Assembly (NCBI GenBank): GCA_965197825.1
Contig: CBDANW010000003.1
Location: 744,001 to 808,000 of the forward strand
Source: CBDANW01 sp965197825
Lineage (GTDB): Bacteria > Acidobacteriota > Vicinamibacteria > Marinacidobacterales > DATDRI01
DNA: 64,000 bases
Direction of reading: 5' to 3'
Part shown: positions 45,212-53,444 of the stretch, piece by piece
Position numbering within the stretch: the stretch's first letter is position 1
Layout: every line of letters begins with the position of its first letter
Made by a program: the position numbers and the translations under genes
Notes under the pieces: generated by a model
What the model saw: the letters and a program-made list of their open reading frames with translations, nothing else
The model's database searches: none
What the model was told of the DNA's origin: nothing

Positions 45212-45363
45212 CCCTACCCCCGATCGTTAGCCGTTTCGTTTGGCGCTTCATTGTCGCACGACCCTGCCACAAATGAACAATGCGGCTCGTCCCAGTTACG
45301 GGCCAGTCACAGGCCAGTTACAGGTTTGAAGCCGGCGCGCGTTTCGATGATGATCCACGACAC

Positions 45364-46494
45364 ATGAGCTCCTGGAAGTTGGAATGCAGCGCCTGTGGGA
45401 GAGAGTCGAAGCCCGACGCCCGGATCTTTCGATGTTCTTGCGGCGGCGTGCTAGACGTCGTGATGGAGCCTTCCCCGAGTTTCCGGGACAGCTTCTCTAG
45501 AGTCGAGTCCCTCTGGCGCTATCGCGCCGGCATTCCGGTTGGCGACGAGGCTGCGATCGTCACCCTGGGTGAAGGCCTCACGCCGTTGATCGAGGTAGAG
45601 TTGGACGGCGACTCCCTCCTCCTCAAGCTGGAATTCCTGGCCCCTACCGGCTCGTTCAAGGATCGAGGTGCCTCGGTGTTGTTGAGCCGCCTCAAAGAAA
45701 TGAAGGTCCACGAAATCCTGGAAGACAGCTCGGGTAATGCGGGCTGTGCCATATCGGCCTACGCCGCGGCAGGGGGAATCCGGTGCCGAGTCCTGGTTCC
45801 CGAAGACGTCGCTCCGGAAAAAGCGGTGCAGATTGCCAGCTATGGAGCCATCTTGGAGCGGGTGGCGGGAAGCCGCGACGAAGTTGCCGCGGAAGCTCTG
45901 CGCCGCTCGAGCGAGATTTTCTATGCCAGCCACAACTGGCAGCCCTTCTTCCTTCAGGGAACGAAGACCTTCGCCTACGAGATCTTCGAGCAGGCGAAAC
46001 CCTTACCGGAAGCGATCTTTTTTCCAGTCGGGAACGGCTCCTTGCTTCTGGGGACCTTCAAGGGTTTCAGCGAGCTTCTGACCCTGGATCTGATCGAGAA
46101 GATGCCGCGCCTCATCGCCGTGCAAGCTGAGTCTCATGCTCCCGTCTACGCTCGCGTCTTGCGCGTCATGGGGAAAGACTCGGAACACCGGAAAGATCCA
46201 CCGCGCAATACGATCGCCAAGGGTATCGCGGTGCGAGAGCCCGTGCGATTGGAGCAGATGGCCGAGGCCATTCGAGCCACCGGGGGCACCGCGGTGGTGG
46301 TAGCGGACGAAGAAATCCGCAACGCTCAACGCGTCCTGGCACGCCGGGGGCTCCTAGTCGAGCCGACTTCCGCCACGGCGTTGGCCGGCTATCGTGTCTG
46401 GGAGAGGACCGAAGGGGGGAAAGGGCTGAGAGTGTTGCTGCCACTCACGGGCTCGGGAGTCAAAGATCTCGCATCGTTCGAGTGGTCGGGCTAA
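45364..46494 (+). CDS. thrC: threonine synthase
   Basis: A 376-residue fold-type II PLP enzyme with an N-terminal zinc ribbon (CSACGRESKPDARIFRCSCG) found in many threonine synthases. The PLP lysine is in LAPTGSFKDRGASVLLSRL; SSGNAGCAISAYAAAGG binds the phosphate of substrate. It converts O-phosphohomoserine to threonine. ATG 45364 (MSSWKLEC) starts the zinc ribbon; the longer open frame upstream has no homology. Confidence 0.92.
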   Translation: MSSWKLECSACGRESKPDARIFRCSCGGVLDVVMEPSPSFRDSFSRVESLWRYRAGIPVGDEAAIVTLGEGLTPLIEVELDGDSLLLKLEFLAPTGSFKDRGASVLLSRLKEMKVHEILEDSSGNAGCAISAYAAAGGIRCRVLVPEDVAPEKAVQIASYGAILERVAGSRDEVAAEALRRSSEIFYASHNWQPFFLQGTKTFAYEIFEQAKPLPEAIFFPVGNGSLLLGTFKGFSELLTLDLIEKMPRLIAVQAESHAPVYARVLRVMGKDSEHRKDPPRNTIAKGIAVREPVRLEQMAEAIRATGGTAVVVADEEIRNAQRVLARRGLLVEPTSATALAGYRVWERTEGGKGLRVLLPLTGSGVKDLASFEWSG

Positions 46495-46516
46495 GTCGAT
46501 CATCACGGGGCTGGCC

Positions 46517-47470
46517 TCAGCGCTGAACGCCCAGGACCCGCTCCACGAAAAAATTTAGGAATCGCTCCGAGTCGACTTCTACGCAGACCTTCGCATTCGG
46601 AGTCAGCTCTCTCCGGGCCACGGTCTCGCCGCGCGTCTTCTCTCCTTTGGTCTCCACGCCGACGTGGAGACACTGGGTTTCGACGAACGTGGGATCGACA
46701 ACGACGCCCACCGCCAAGGGGTCGTGCATCATGATGCCGTCGGCTCCTCGGTCGTTGAGATGAAACTCGGTGAAACTCCAGACCAACTGGCTGATGGCGC
46801 TGGTGGTCCTGTGCACCGACCGCAGTCGGTCAGCTCCCAGAATCGTCTTTTCCGTGACATCGAGCCCGACCATCACAATAGGCACACCGGAGTGAAAGAC
46901 CATCTCCGCCGCTTCCGGATCGTTGTAGACGTTGAACTCGGCCGCGGGCGTGATGTTGCCGCCGGAGAGTGAGCCACCCATAAGAACGATCTCCTTGATG
47001 TCGGAGGCAAGCTCGGGGTGCTGCTTCAAGACGATGGCGATGTTAGTGAGAGGACCCACGGGAACTAATGTGATCCGCCCGGCGTGCTCTCGAATCTTGC
47101 TGACGATGAGATCGGTGGCCGTGCCCGCGTATGGCACCCCAGAGGGGGCGGGAAGCTCGACGTTACCCAGGCCGTTGTCACCGTGGACGTGCCTCGAAGT
47201 GACCAGGCGGCCTACCAGCGGCGCCTCGGCACCGCGTGCCACGGGAATCTCGGAAGGACCGGCGAGCTCGAGGATCTGATGCGCGTTACGTAGACCGACG
47301 TCGACCTCGACGTTTCCCGCAACGACGGTGATCCCTTCGAGGCTCAGCTCCGGCGAGGAAAGGGCTAGCAGGATCGCCAGGGCGTCGTCGATGCCCGGAT
47401 CGACGTCCAGGAGAACGGGCGTCGCCGCTTGATTCTGTCCAGTTTGGGAAACACCCGCTGCGAGCACCAT
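46517..47470 (-). CDS. nucleoside hydrolase 3 (IunH family)
   Basis: Third nucleoside hydrolase in the window and very like number 1: DVDPGIDDALAILLALSSPE, GNGLGNVELPAP-type block (GDNGLGNVELPAPSGV), LVPVGPLTNIAIVLKQHPEL, IVLMGGSLSGGN, AEFNVYNDPEAAEM and HDPLAVGVVVDP. ATG 47470 gives MVLAAGVSQTGQNQAATPVL with no clear signal peptide; the open frame extends to 47581 and could start upstream. Unlike number 1 it may be cytoplasmic. Convergent with thrC. A duplication of number 1 is likely. Confidence 0.9.
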   Translation of the reverse strand: MVLAAGVSQTGQNQAATPVLLDVDPGIDDALAILLALSSPELSLEGITVVAGNVEVDVGLRNAHQILELAGPSEIPVARGAEAPLVGRLVTSRHVHGDNGLGNVELPAPSGVPYAGTATDLIVSKIREHAGRITLVPVGPLTNIAIVLKQHPELASDIKEIVLMGGSLSGGNITPAAEFNVYNDPEAAEMVFHSGVPIVMVGLDVTEKTILGADRLRSVHRTTSAISQLVWSFTEFHLNDRGADGIMMHDPLAVGVVVDPTFVETQCLHVGVETKGEKTRGETVARRELTPNAKVCVEVDSERFLNFFVERVLGVQR

Positions 47471-47763
47471 GGTCCGCGCCTCGAGTCCACAGCATAACCC
47501 CCGCCGGATCGGCGGTAAAGGTAAAGAGCTCCGGGGGCTCGGTCTGGGTCGCGCGACCAGCATCGGTAGGCGGGAAAGCACTTGCCTCCTGGAGCCATCT
47601 CGTTCATAATAAAGGATAAATCCAGGAGACAGTGTGGTGCAGAAGGCTTTTTCGCCGGGCGGGGAACTACCTCGCCGGCCTTCAGAAACCCGAATCGCTT
47701 GCCGGCTCCTCTTAGGAGCGACGGTACCCGACCAGCCGACGACCCGAGCGTAGGGACGAGGAC

Positions 47764-48975
47764 ATGGGACTCCAAGGCCAACTTCAGGATATGCCCTTCG
47801 TGGACATCCTCCAGATCGTTTCCTTTTCCCAGAAGACGGGGTACCTCCACCTCGACAGCCCTATGGGGCGAAGCCACGTAGTCTTCCGCAACGGCATGGT
47901 CGTCTGTGCGTGCTCGTGGTCCACTCTCGACTATGTTCGGCGGATCTCGGCGGGACATTACGAAGATGGTCAGAAAGACACCGTTATCTTCGCCCTAGTC
48001 GAAACGTCTCTGCGCGAGATGGCTCGCCTGCGGGGGGAAGCTTCCGCTTCGAGTTGACGGAAGAAATCGAGGCGGAGTTGGAAGGGATGGATATCTCCGC
48101 CTTCCTGCTGGAAAGGGGCATCAACGCGCAGCACCTGCTATTGGAGCTGACACGAGAACTAGACGAGGACCGGCGTGAGACGACCGCCAAGTTGGAATCC
48201 GAGTTCAGGGCGGTAGCAGAGGCTGCGGCCACTGAAGAAGCAGCGGCACCCATGCCGGAAAGAGCCACGGTGTCGGCGAGCACAGTCACCGCTCCAGACG
48301 AGCAAGCTCCCACGGGAACCGCTTCCTCCCGGTGTGTTCGACGAGCCCGACCCATCACGAACGCAGAGGGTGCCGGTGTCGGCCGGTTCCCTTGTCGATC
48401 CGCTCTCTACACCTCTCCGTCACCACGGCTCGACGGTGGTTGTCGTCGATGATGAGTCGGTCGTGTGTGAGGCCCTGGCCGAGGAGCTCGCGGAGAATGG
48501 CTACAAAGTGTTTACTGCGACCGAGCCTGCCAAGGGCGCCAACATCGCGGCGGAACGGGTGGCCGAGGGAGATCAAGTGCTGGTCGTCGGCGATTTTAAG
48601 ATGCCGACTACGACCGGAAAGAGTTTTTACGGTGGATTCGAGCTCGCTCTCTGGAGACGGTTTATTGACAGACCTATTCTTAGGCCGGCCAAGGAGCCGC
48701 CGCTACCCCAAATTCAACATCCGGCGGGACATCCCCTTGCGGGGGGTGTCTGGGTGTCCCTGGAGGTGACGCTACCCTGGCAGATCGGTGACATCGCCGT
48801 CGAGGGCACTGTGGAGTGGTCGAATTTTGACAATCCGGAGGCGACGCCGGATCATCCCCTCGGCGTCGGCTTGTGCCTCGCCAACCTTCCCGAAGAGGCG
48901 CGCGACAAGATCGCCACCTTCATCGAGCGGTTCCACGAGCTAGTGGCTCAGCTCGAAGACATGCCCGCCAGGTAG
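47764..48975 (+). pseudogene. DUF4388-receiver-PilZ signalling protein, frameshifted and IS-scarred
   Basis: Three reading-frame segments rebuild one protein. First, a DUF4388 (PATAN-like) domain (GLQGQLQDMPFVDILQIVSF) runs to about 48036, where a run of six G should be seven to continue into GSFRFELTEEIEAELEGMDI. A second shift of opposite sense near 48325 returns to frame 1 (DEPDPSRTQRVPV). A response-regulator receiver follows (VVVVDDESVVCEALAEEL, LVVGDFKMPTTTG) but is cut after about 65 residues. Then comes an 87-bp scar of the type A IS, read in frame, and a PilZ-like end (VSLEVTLPWQIGDIAVEGTV, LPEEARDKIATFIERF). PilZ binds c-di-GMP. The segment 48334-48975 is still one open frame. Confidence 0.82.
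48650..48736. mobile_element. solo terminal remnant of type A IS
   Basis: About 87 bp matching the transposase-5' terminus of the type A element, from CTCTGGAGACGGTTTATTGA to the end GGGACATCCCC; the rest of the element is gone. It differs at one position or so from the full copies (GACAGACC in place of GGCAGACC). It sits inside the receiver-PilZ pseudogene and is read as RRFIDRPILRPAKEPPLPQ and on. Confidence 0.88.
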
Positions 48976-49955
48976 CTTCAGCGCTACCTCACCGGCGGGG
49001 GGAGGGTCCGCGGTCTCTATCGTAGCCAGTCCTTCCTCGACCGCGTCATCGATGGTGGGGAAGATTCCGATGAAGCTGTCGTTGAGGTCCAGGTAGTAGT
49101 TGTCGTCGTCGGCCCAGATTGATTTACCGGCGTGATAGGCCTCGTCGGACTCGTCGACCAGGCGGTAGATCCGTCCGAAACGGTCGATCAGGTAGTGATA
49201 GTTGCCATGTTTTCGTAGCCAGCGGAGGAGGCCTCTCGTGTTACGCAGAAGAGAATTGGTGTTGTCGGGCTCGAGGGGGTCGATGTCGCTCTCGCTCGTG
49301 TGGTAGACGATGCCCACGGGCTTGTCGGTCACCAGGATGGCGTCGCTGCCATCCCTGGGGAACACGAGGTAGCGTCGTTTCTTGGTGGTTCGTCAGGACG
49401 CGTAGTCCGTTGCTCCAGAGCTCTCCCAGGGGGCCGTCTTCGACCAGCCACACTTGTTCGGGGGGCTCTCCCACTCTCGCGGGGGGATAGTCGGCTAGTG
49501 TCGCGTCCCGATCCCTGCCGGCGGCCCGGGTGGTGGAAGAGGCTCCCGTCGAGAATGTTGGCAGGAGCGCCACCACCGTATCCACGCCCTCCCGCGCGGC
49601 GCGGTAGCCGACTGGTCCGTAGGCATAGGCTAGATAGCCCAGTGTCGCAATCAGGACCGCCAGAATGGCGTGACGCGCCCGATAGAGAGCCCAGCTGGGC
49701 TCTGGCAGCCCGGTGGTCGAAGTCAGGCGTCGTTCCGCTTTGAGCTTCCTCGTAGGCCCCGAAACAGGCCAGACGCACGGCGAAAGGCTTCAACGAGCTT
49801 GCCTTGCGGAGGAGCTCCGGTTGGGCGTCGAATACGTCGATGGTTCGTTGGATGAACTGGAGTTTGGCTCCCGGATCCCCGATAGAGGCGGCGAGGCTCT
49901 CGATCGCTCTCCGGAGTGCCGAATCGGGCAGACAGGCGGGCTTCGGTTTGCTCAT
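48940..49955 (-). pseudogene. N-acetylmuramoyl-L-alanine amidase-like membrane protein, two frameshifts
   Basis: Segments in three frames join: an N-terminal soluble part (MSKPKPACLPDSALRRAIES, from 49955), a membrane helix (ARHAILAVLIATLGYLAYAY) after a shift near 49690, a linker (QVWLVEDGPLGELWSNGLRV), and after a second shift near 49380 a peptidoglycan amidase type 2/PGRP-like domain (GIVYHTSESDIDPLEPDNTN, YHYLIDRFGRIYRLVDESDE). Zinc-binding histidines of YHTSE and AYHAGKS are present. Both shifts are in the same direction. Its 3' end overlaps the end of the PilZ pseudogene on the other strand by 36 bp. Sequencing error in homopolymers is an alternative to decay. Confidence 0.75.
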
Positions 49956-50297
49956 CGGATCCAGCTCGCCTCGGACCCGCTGGTTGTTCCTAGTGCAAAA
50001 TAAAGGGACTTATACCGTTAGATTGACAGAAACCGTAAGTCCTGGCGTTCTAATGATCCAGCTCGAACGGGCCGAATCATCCCCCATCTACATATAGTGG
50101 TTCCGCGTTTTAGACCCTGACCACTACATCTTGGGGTTCAACCCTTCCGCCAGAACTCGACCCCGACAGAGTAACCCCCTGGGGCCCTGTGGTAGTAGAA
50201 TAAAGCCAGAAAAGAGGAAACGCCCCGGCCAGCAACCGGGGCGTCTAAAACCGGCGGTGCCGCATGTACAAGAACAGCGCCGCCATAGAGGTTTCTA

Positions 50298-50516
50298 ATG
50301 TTAGATCATATCATAGAAGTCTTTGGGAATGAGCTCATTATAAACCTTGAGCCTACTATAAAGTCTATTTGCAAACCGTATGAGACGATTCTTGATCGTC
50401 TGCTGGCTGAGGGTCGGATTTCTGAATCTGAGCGCGAGGAGTTTCGTCAACAATCTCGACCCCCTCAGAAACATCCCGCACTACCAACCTGGACAACTCA
50501 AAATCGCCGACGGTGA
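50298..50516 (+). CDS. small hypothetical protein inside TIR element
   Basis: A 72-residue frame (MLDHIIEVFGNELIINLEPT at the start) preceded by AGAGG 8 bp before the ATG. It is more AT-rich than host genes, which fits foreign origin. The first 50 residues look helical and amphipathic; no family is recognised. The nested IS begins 23 bp after its stop, so the frame itself is not cut. It could be cargo or the residue of a lost transposition protein. Confidence 0.4.
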   Translation: MLDHIIEVFGNELIINLEPTIKSICKPYETILDRLLAEGRISESEREEFRQQSRPPQKHPALPTWTTQNRRR

Positions 50517-50538
50517 TTACAATTGCTAGTTCTTTCAT

Positions 50539-51937
50539 GGTCAAGTCTTAATTTTCCTGTCAAATCTCCGTACGGTTCCCCGCGCTCGGTTAAGCTGCTG
50601 ATTCCTCCGACGTGCCTTGCGGGAGAAGCTCGTTGCGAAGCTCCTCGACTTTCCTAGCGGCGAAGACATCCATCCTCACGCCGCGCCATTTGTTTGCGAC
50701 GGCCAAGAGCACAGCGAACGAGAGTTTCATCGCGGCCTCCTCGGTGAAGAAGTGAGGAATGACCTTTGTGCGACGTTTGTGCTCTCCGAACGTGCGCTCA
50801 AGTAGATTCGACGTGCGAAGCCTTTTGTGATGCGCCGCAGGAAGGCGTAGCGCCTGAAGACACGCTTCGAGGGTCTCTTCCATGCACTTCATCGCGCTCG
50901 GGAATCGTTGACGGTACCGAGCGATCACCTCCCGACCCTTCTTCAGCCCTTGCTCGTAGCTGTTCGCATGGAACGACTCAAGGATGGCCGCCTTGAGTTC
51001 GTCGCGCACTTCCTTCGGAGCCTTGCCCAGGATGTTCTCGAGGCGGTGCTTCTGGCAACGTTGCTTGAGGCTTCGAGGGAAGACCTCTGCGATCGCTTTG
51101 AGCACTCCAGGATTCCCGTCCGTCACGATGAGCAACGGCTCCCTCATTCCTCGGGCCACTATCTCCTGCAAGAACCCCTTCCAGTTCTCGTAGGATTCTC
51201 GGTTGCCGACACCGATATGAAGAAGAACTCGCGTCCCATCAGCGCGATAGCCGGTCGCAACGAGGATGGGCTCTTTTCTCTCCGCTCCTTGGTGGTAGCG
51301 CAGGTACGTGCCGTCGAGCTCGAGATACAACAGCTTCTCGTTCGAGAGATCCCGTTTTCGAAACGCCTCGAAATCCTCCGACAGACACCGTGTGACCCGG
51401 CTCACCACCGACTTCGAGACACCCGTGCCGCTCAGCACGTCCGCGAACGTCGCCTCAATGTCACGCGTCGACATCCCGTGGACGTACATCCGCGCGATCA
51501 GTTCATCGAGTTTCTCGGTCCGGCTCACGTAGGCGTCGAGAATCTTTGACTGAAACACCTTCTCTGTTTCTCGTACCCGCGGCACTTGCACCGTCACCGC
51601 TCCCTCGCCCGTGAGGACCCGATGCGACTCATACCCGTTGCGTCGTCCCTTCTCCTTCGTCGTTGCCGGAGCGTTCTCATAGTAGTTTCGACCCAACGCC
51701 TCCGTCACCTCGCGCTCCAACGCATATTGAAGCATCATCTGAGCTCCCGACCGGACGATCTCCGAGAGATTCATCTCCCCAAATACCAGTTGTTCCTCGA
51801 ACTGCTTGAGCAATCGCTGACTCGGTAGTACCTTTCCCATGATGTATGGTTCTCCTTTTCTGTCCCCATGACGGGGACGGGTTTGAGCTTGGGGACCATA
51901 CATCGTTTTTCTTTGACAGGAATCTTAAGACATCACC
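50539..51937 (-). mobile_element. IS256-family element, type B copy 1 (1399 bp)
   Basis: Ends share an imperfect 26-bp inverted repeat (GGT...GTCTTAA..TTCCTGTCAAA). An 8-bp target duplication TCTTTCAT flanks it at 50531-50538 and 51938-51945. It is nested in the 50005-52268 element. Nearly identical to the copy at 55802-57201, lacking one T in the leader. Confidence 0.93.
50590..51840 (-). CDS. IS256-family transposase, type B copy 1
   Basis: A 416-residue transposase of the main IS256 branch with triad LYLELDGTYLRY, LLIVTDGNPGVLKAI and TSNLLERTFGEHKRR, plus RCQKHRLENIL before the Glu. ATG 51840 (MGKVLPSQRLL) follows AAAAGGAG; an upstream in-frame ATG at 51903 lies inside the leader hairpin and is unlikely. 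It is unrelated in detail to the type A transposase. Confidence 0.93.
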   Translation of the reverse strand: MGKVLPSQRLLKQFEEQLVFGEMNLSEIVRSGAQMMLQYALEREVTEALGRNYYENAPATTKEKGRRNGYESHRVLTGEGAVTVQVPRVRETEKVFQSKILDAYVSRTEKLDELIARMYVHGMSTRDIEATFADVLSGTGVSKSVVSRVTRCLSEDFEAFRKRDLSNEKLLYLELDGTYLRYHQGAERKEPILVATGYRADGTRVLLHIGVGNRESYENWKGFLQEIVARGMREPLLIVTDGNPGVLKAIAEVFPRSLKQRCQKHRLENILGKAPKEVRDELKAAILESFHANSYEQGLKKGREVIARYRQRFPSAMKCMEETLEACLQALRLPAAHHKRLRTSNLLERTFGEHKRRTKVIPHFFTEEAAMKLSFAVLLAVANKWRGVRMDVFAARKVEELRNELLPQGTSEESAA

Positions 51938-51981
51938 TCTTTCATAGCTTTCCATTCCTCCATAGGGGGTAGAATAGCACG

Positions 51982-52167
51982 ATGAGCAAGCGACCAGATT
52001 ACGGAGACGCTACGCCCGAAGACCTAGCCCTGGCGCTGATTCGGCCTAAGAACGCTAGCTGGTACGCGCGCCGGAAGGCAAGCCGTTGTCCGCAACCAGC
52101 TCTCGATACATCAGACGCTTCCCAATCAGACCAGGGCCACGATGACCAGCGGATCAAGTCTAGGTAG
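51982..52167 (+). CDS. small hypothetical frame inside TIR element
   Basis: A 61-residue frame starting MSKRPDYGDATPEDLALALI, with a weak ribosome site. Before the nested IS entered, the sequence to the left was the region after the 50298 frame, so this could be the start of a separate short gene. The first 25 residues look like a genuine N-terminus (acidic, helical); the rest is basic and low in complexity. No family is recognised. Confidence 0.35.
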   Translation: MSKRPDYGDATPEDLALALIRPKNASWYARRKASRCPQPALDTSDASQSDQGHDDQRIKSR

Positions 52168-52308
52168 CGCAAGCGCTCATACCCACGACACCGCAACATG
52201 TAGTAAAGTGCGAGAGCACAAGATGTAGTGGTTCTGGGAATCGCTGTCAATCTAACGGTATAAGTCCCAAAATAAAGGGGTCCGCGTCTCACCCGATCTC
52301 GGCGAAGA

Positions 52309-53382
52309 CTAGGAGTCGTTGACCGCGGCCACCAGGGCGCCCGCTGCCGTGGCTTGCATGGGTCTGGCGGAGAGCCTGACTTCCGAGATCTCGATGGGGC
52401 ACTTAGATTCCTGGAGGACCTGCTCGAATTTGTCACGGAAACCCTTGGGTCGCGACGTGCCGCCGACGAGAACGACCGGAACCGCCCGGTCCATCTTGGG
52501 AACGTTGGATGCCTTTCCTAGAGACTCGGTCAGCTGTTTGACCAGGGTCTGGATCACCTCATCGTAATAGATGTGCAATGCCCCCTCCACCTTGTCCTTG
52601 GGTTTGCGAGTGAGATCGAGGGAGGCTTCCTTGATCATTTTGACGCGAGTGGCCGACTCGCCGGTGACCGAGCCGGTGCTGCGATCGATGTAGTCGCCGG
52701 CCTTGGTGACGCTGAAGGAAATGACGGGAACCAAGAGGTACGCGAGGCACACGTTGCACATGCCTCCGCCCGCGGAGACGCCGATTCCGGTGAAGCTCTC
52801 CTTTTCGAGCTCCGAGAAGACCACGGCCTGGCCTTCGTTGATGCTCTTGACCAGATAGCCCAGGCTGGTGAGGTAATTCTTCAAGAACTCCTCGTGGTAG
52901 ATGAGATCGTCCGGTGAGTCCACCGGCGCTCCCGGAACCGAAAAGCAGACCAGTTCCTCGCCGTTCTTGGCTTTCTTCACCAGACCCTGAATGATCACCT
53001 TGATGAGGCTCAGTGCAGAGGGCTCGTGGGAGTTGATGAGCCCACGGCTCATGGGTCGGCGCGCTTCCGAGTTGAACAGGCTGGCAAACTTTTCGGTAGT
53101 GTCTCAGTTTAATTAATCAAACTGAGACACTACCAACTTTTCCGCGCTGTTGCCGTACACGAAGAAGTGGCCGTTCTCCTGGTAATAGTGAACCTTGTTT
53201 TGGAGGAGAATGTTCTCCGTGATGCGGGAGTAGGGAAGGGGGAGAAACGCGTTGACTTCCACGGAAGCCTCGAGCCCACGTCCGGTCCGGCGGGCCACCA
53301 GAATTTTGCTCGTTCCGACGTCGAGGCCGATTCGGCCTTCCGTGCTAGGCACGACGCTCTCGGTTCTTGGGGTATCTTCCAT
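52309..53382 (-). pseudogene. actin-like ATPase, paralogue 2, broken by palindrome
   Basis: Homologous over its length to the adjacent 53445-54506 gene. The nucleotide-binding motif RIGLDVGTSKILVARR opens it, and SVPGAPVDSPDDLIYHEEFL, VKSINEGQAVVFSELEKESF, GIGVSAGGGMCNVCLAYLLV and VVLVGGTSRPKGFRDKFEQV follow. After residue 80 (NSAEK) a 48-bp insertion (a 40-bp palindrome plus 8-bp duplication) keeps the frame but brings TAA codons, so translation ends at KLVVSQFD. An internal restart at 53052 (MSRGLINSHEP) would give a protein lacking the first phosphate loop. Confidence 0.85.
53095..53134. repeat. 40-bp palindromic micro-insertion with 8-bp TSD
   Basis: Two exact 16-bp arms beginning GGTAGTGTCTCAGTTT face each other around an 8-bp centre (AATTAATC). 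The insertion is flanked by the 8-bp duplication AACTTTTC (53087-53094, 53135-53142). It looks like the two terminal repeats of a transposon with the whole interior lost. GG-ended repeats and 8-bp duplications are usual for IS1595-type elements, but the family is inference. Confidence 0.85.
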
Positions 53383-53444
53383 GGTCTTGTCTCCTTCTAT
53401 CTTAGTGCCGTGGGGCCCCCAGCCTTCGCTGAGGCTTCGGCTGG

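Larger units (their letters stand above)
50005..52268. mobile_element. TIR element with 8-bp TSD and nested IS, type unknown
   Basis: Perfect 25-bp terminal inverted repeats start GGGACTTATACC at 50005-50029 and 52244-52268, flanked by an 8-bp target duplication AAAATAAA (49997-50004, 52269-52276). A subterminal motif ACCACTACATCTTG also occurs in inverse orientation near both ends (50126 and 52219). An IS256-family element occupies 50539-51937; without it the element is about 860 bp. No transposase is recognisable in the remainder, so it is probably non-autonomous. A strong hairpin (CGCCCCGG...CCGGGGCG, 50221-50245) lies before a small frame at 50298. Confidence 0.85.
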
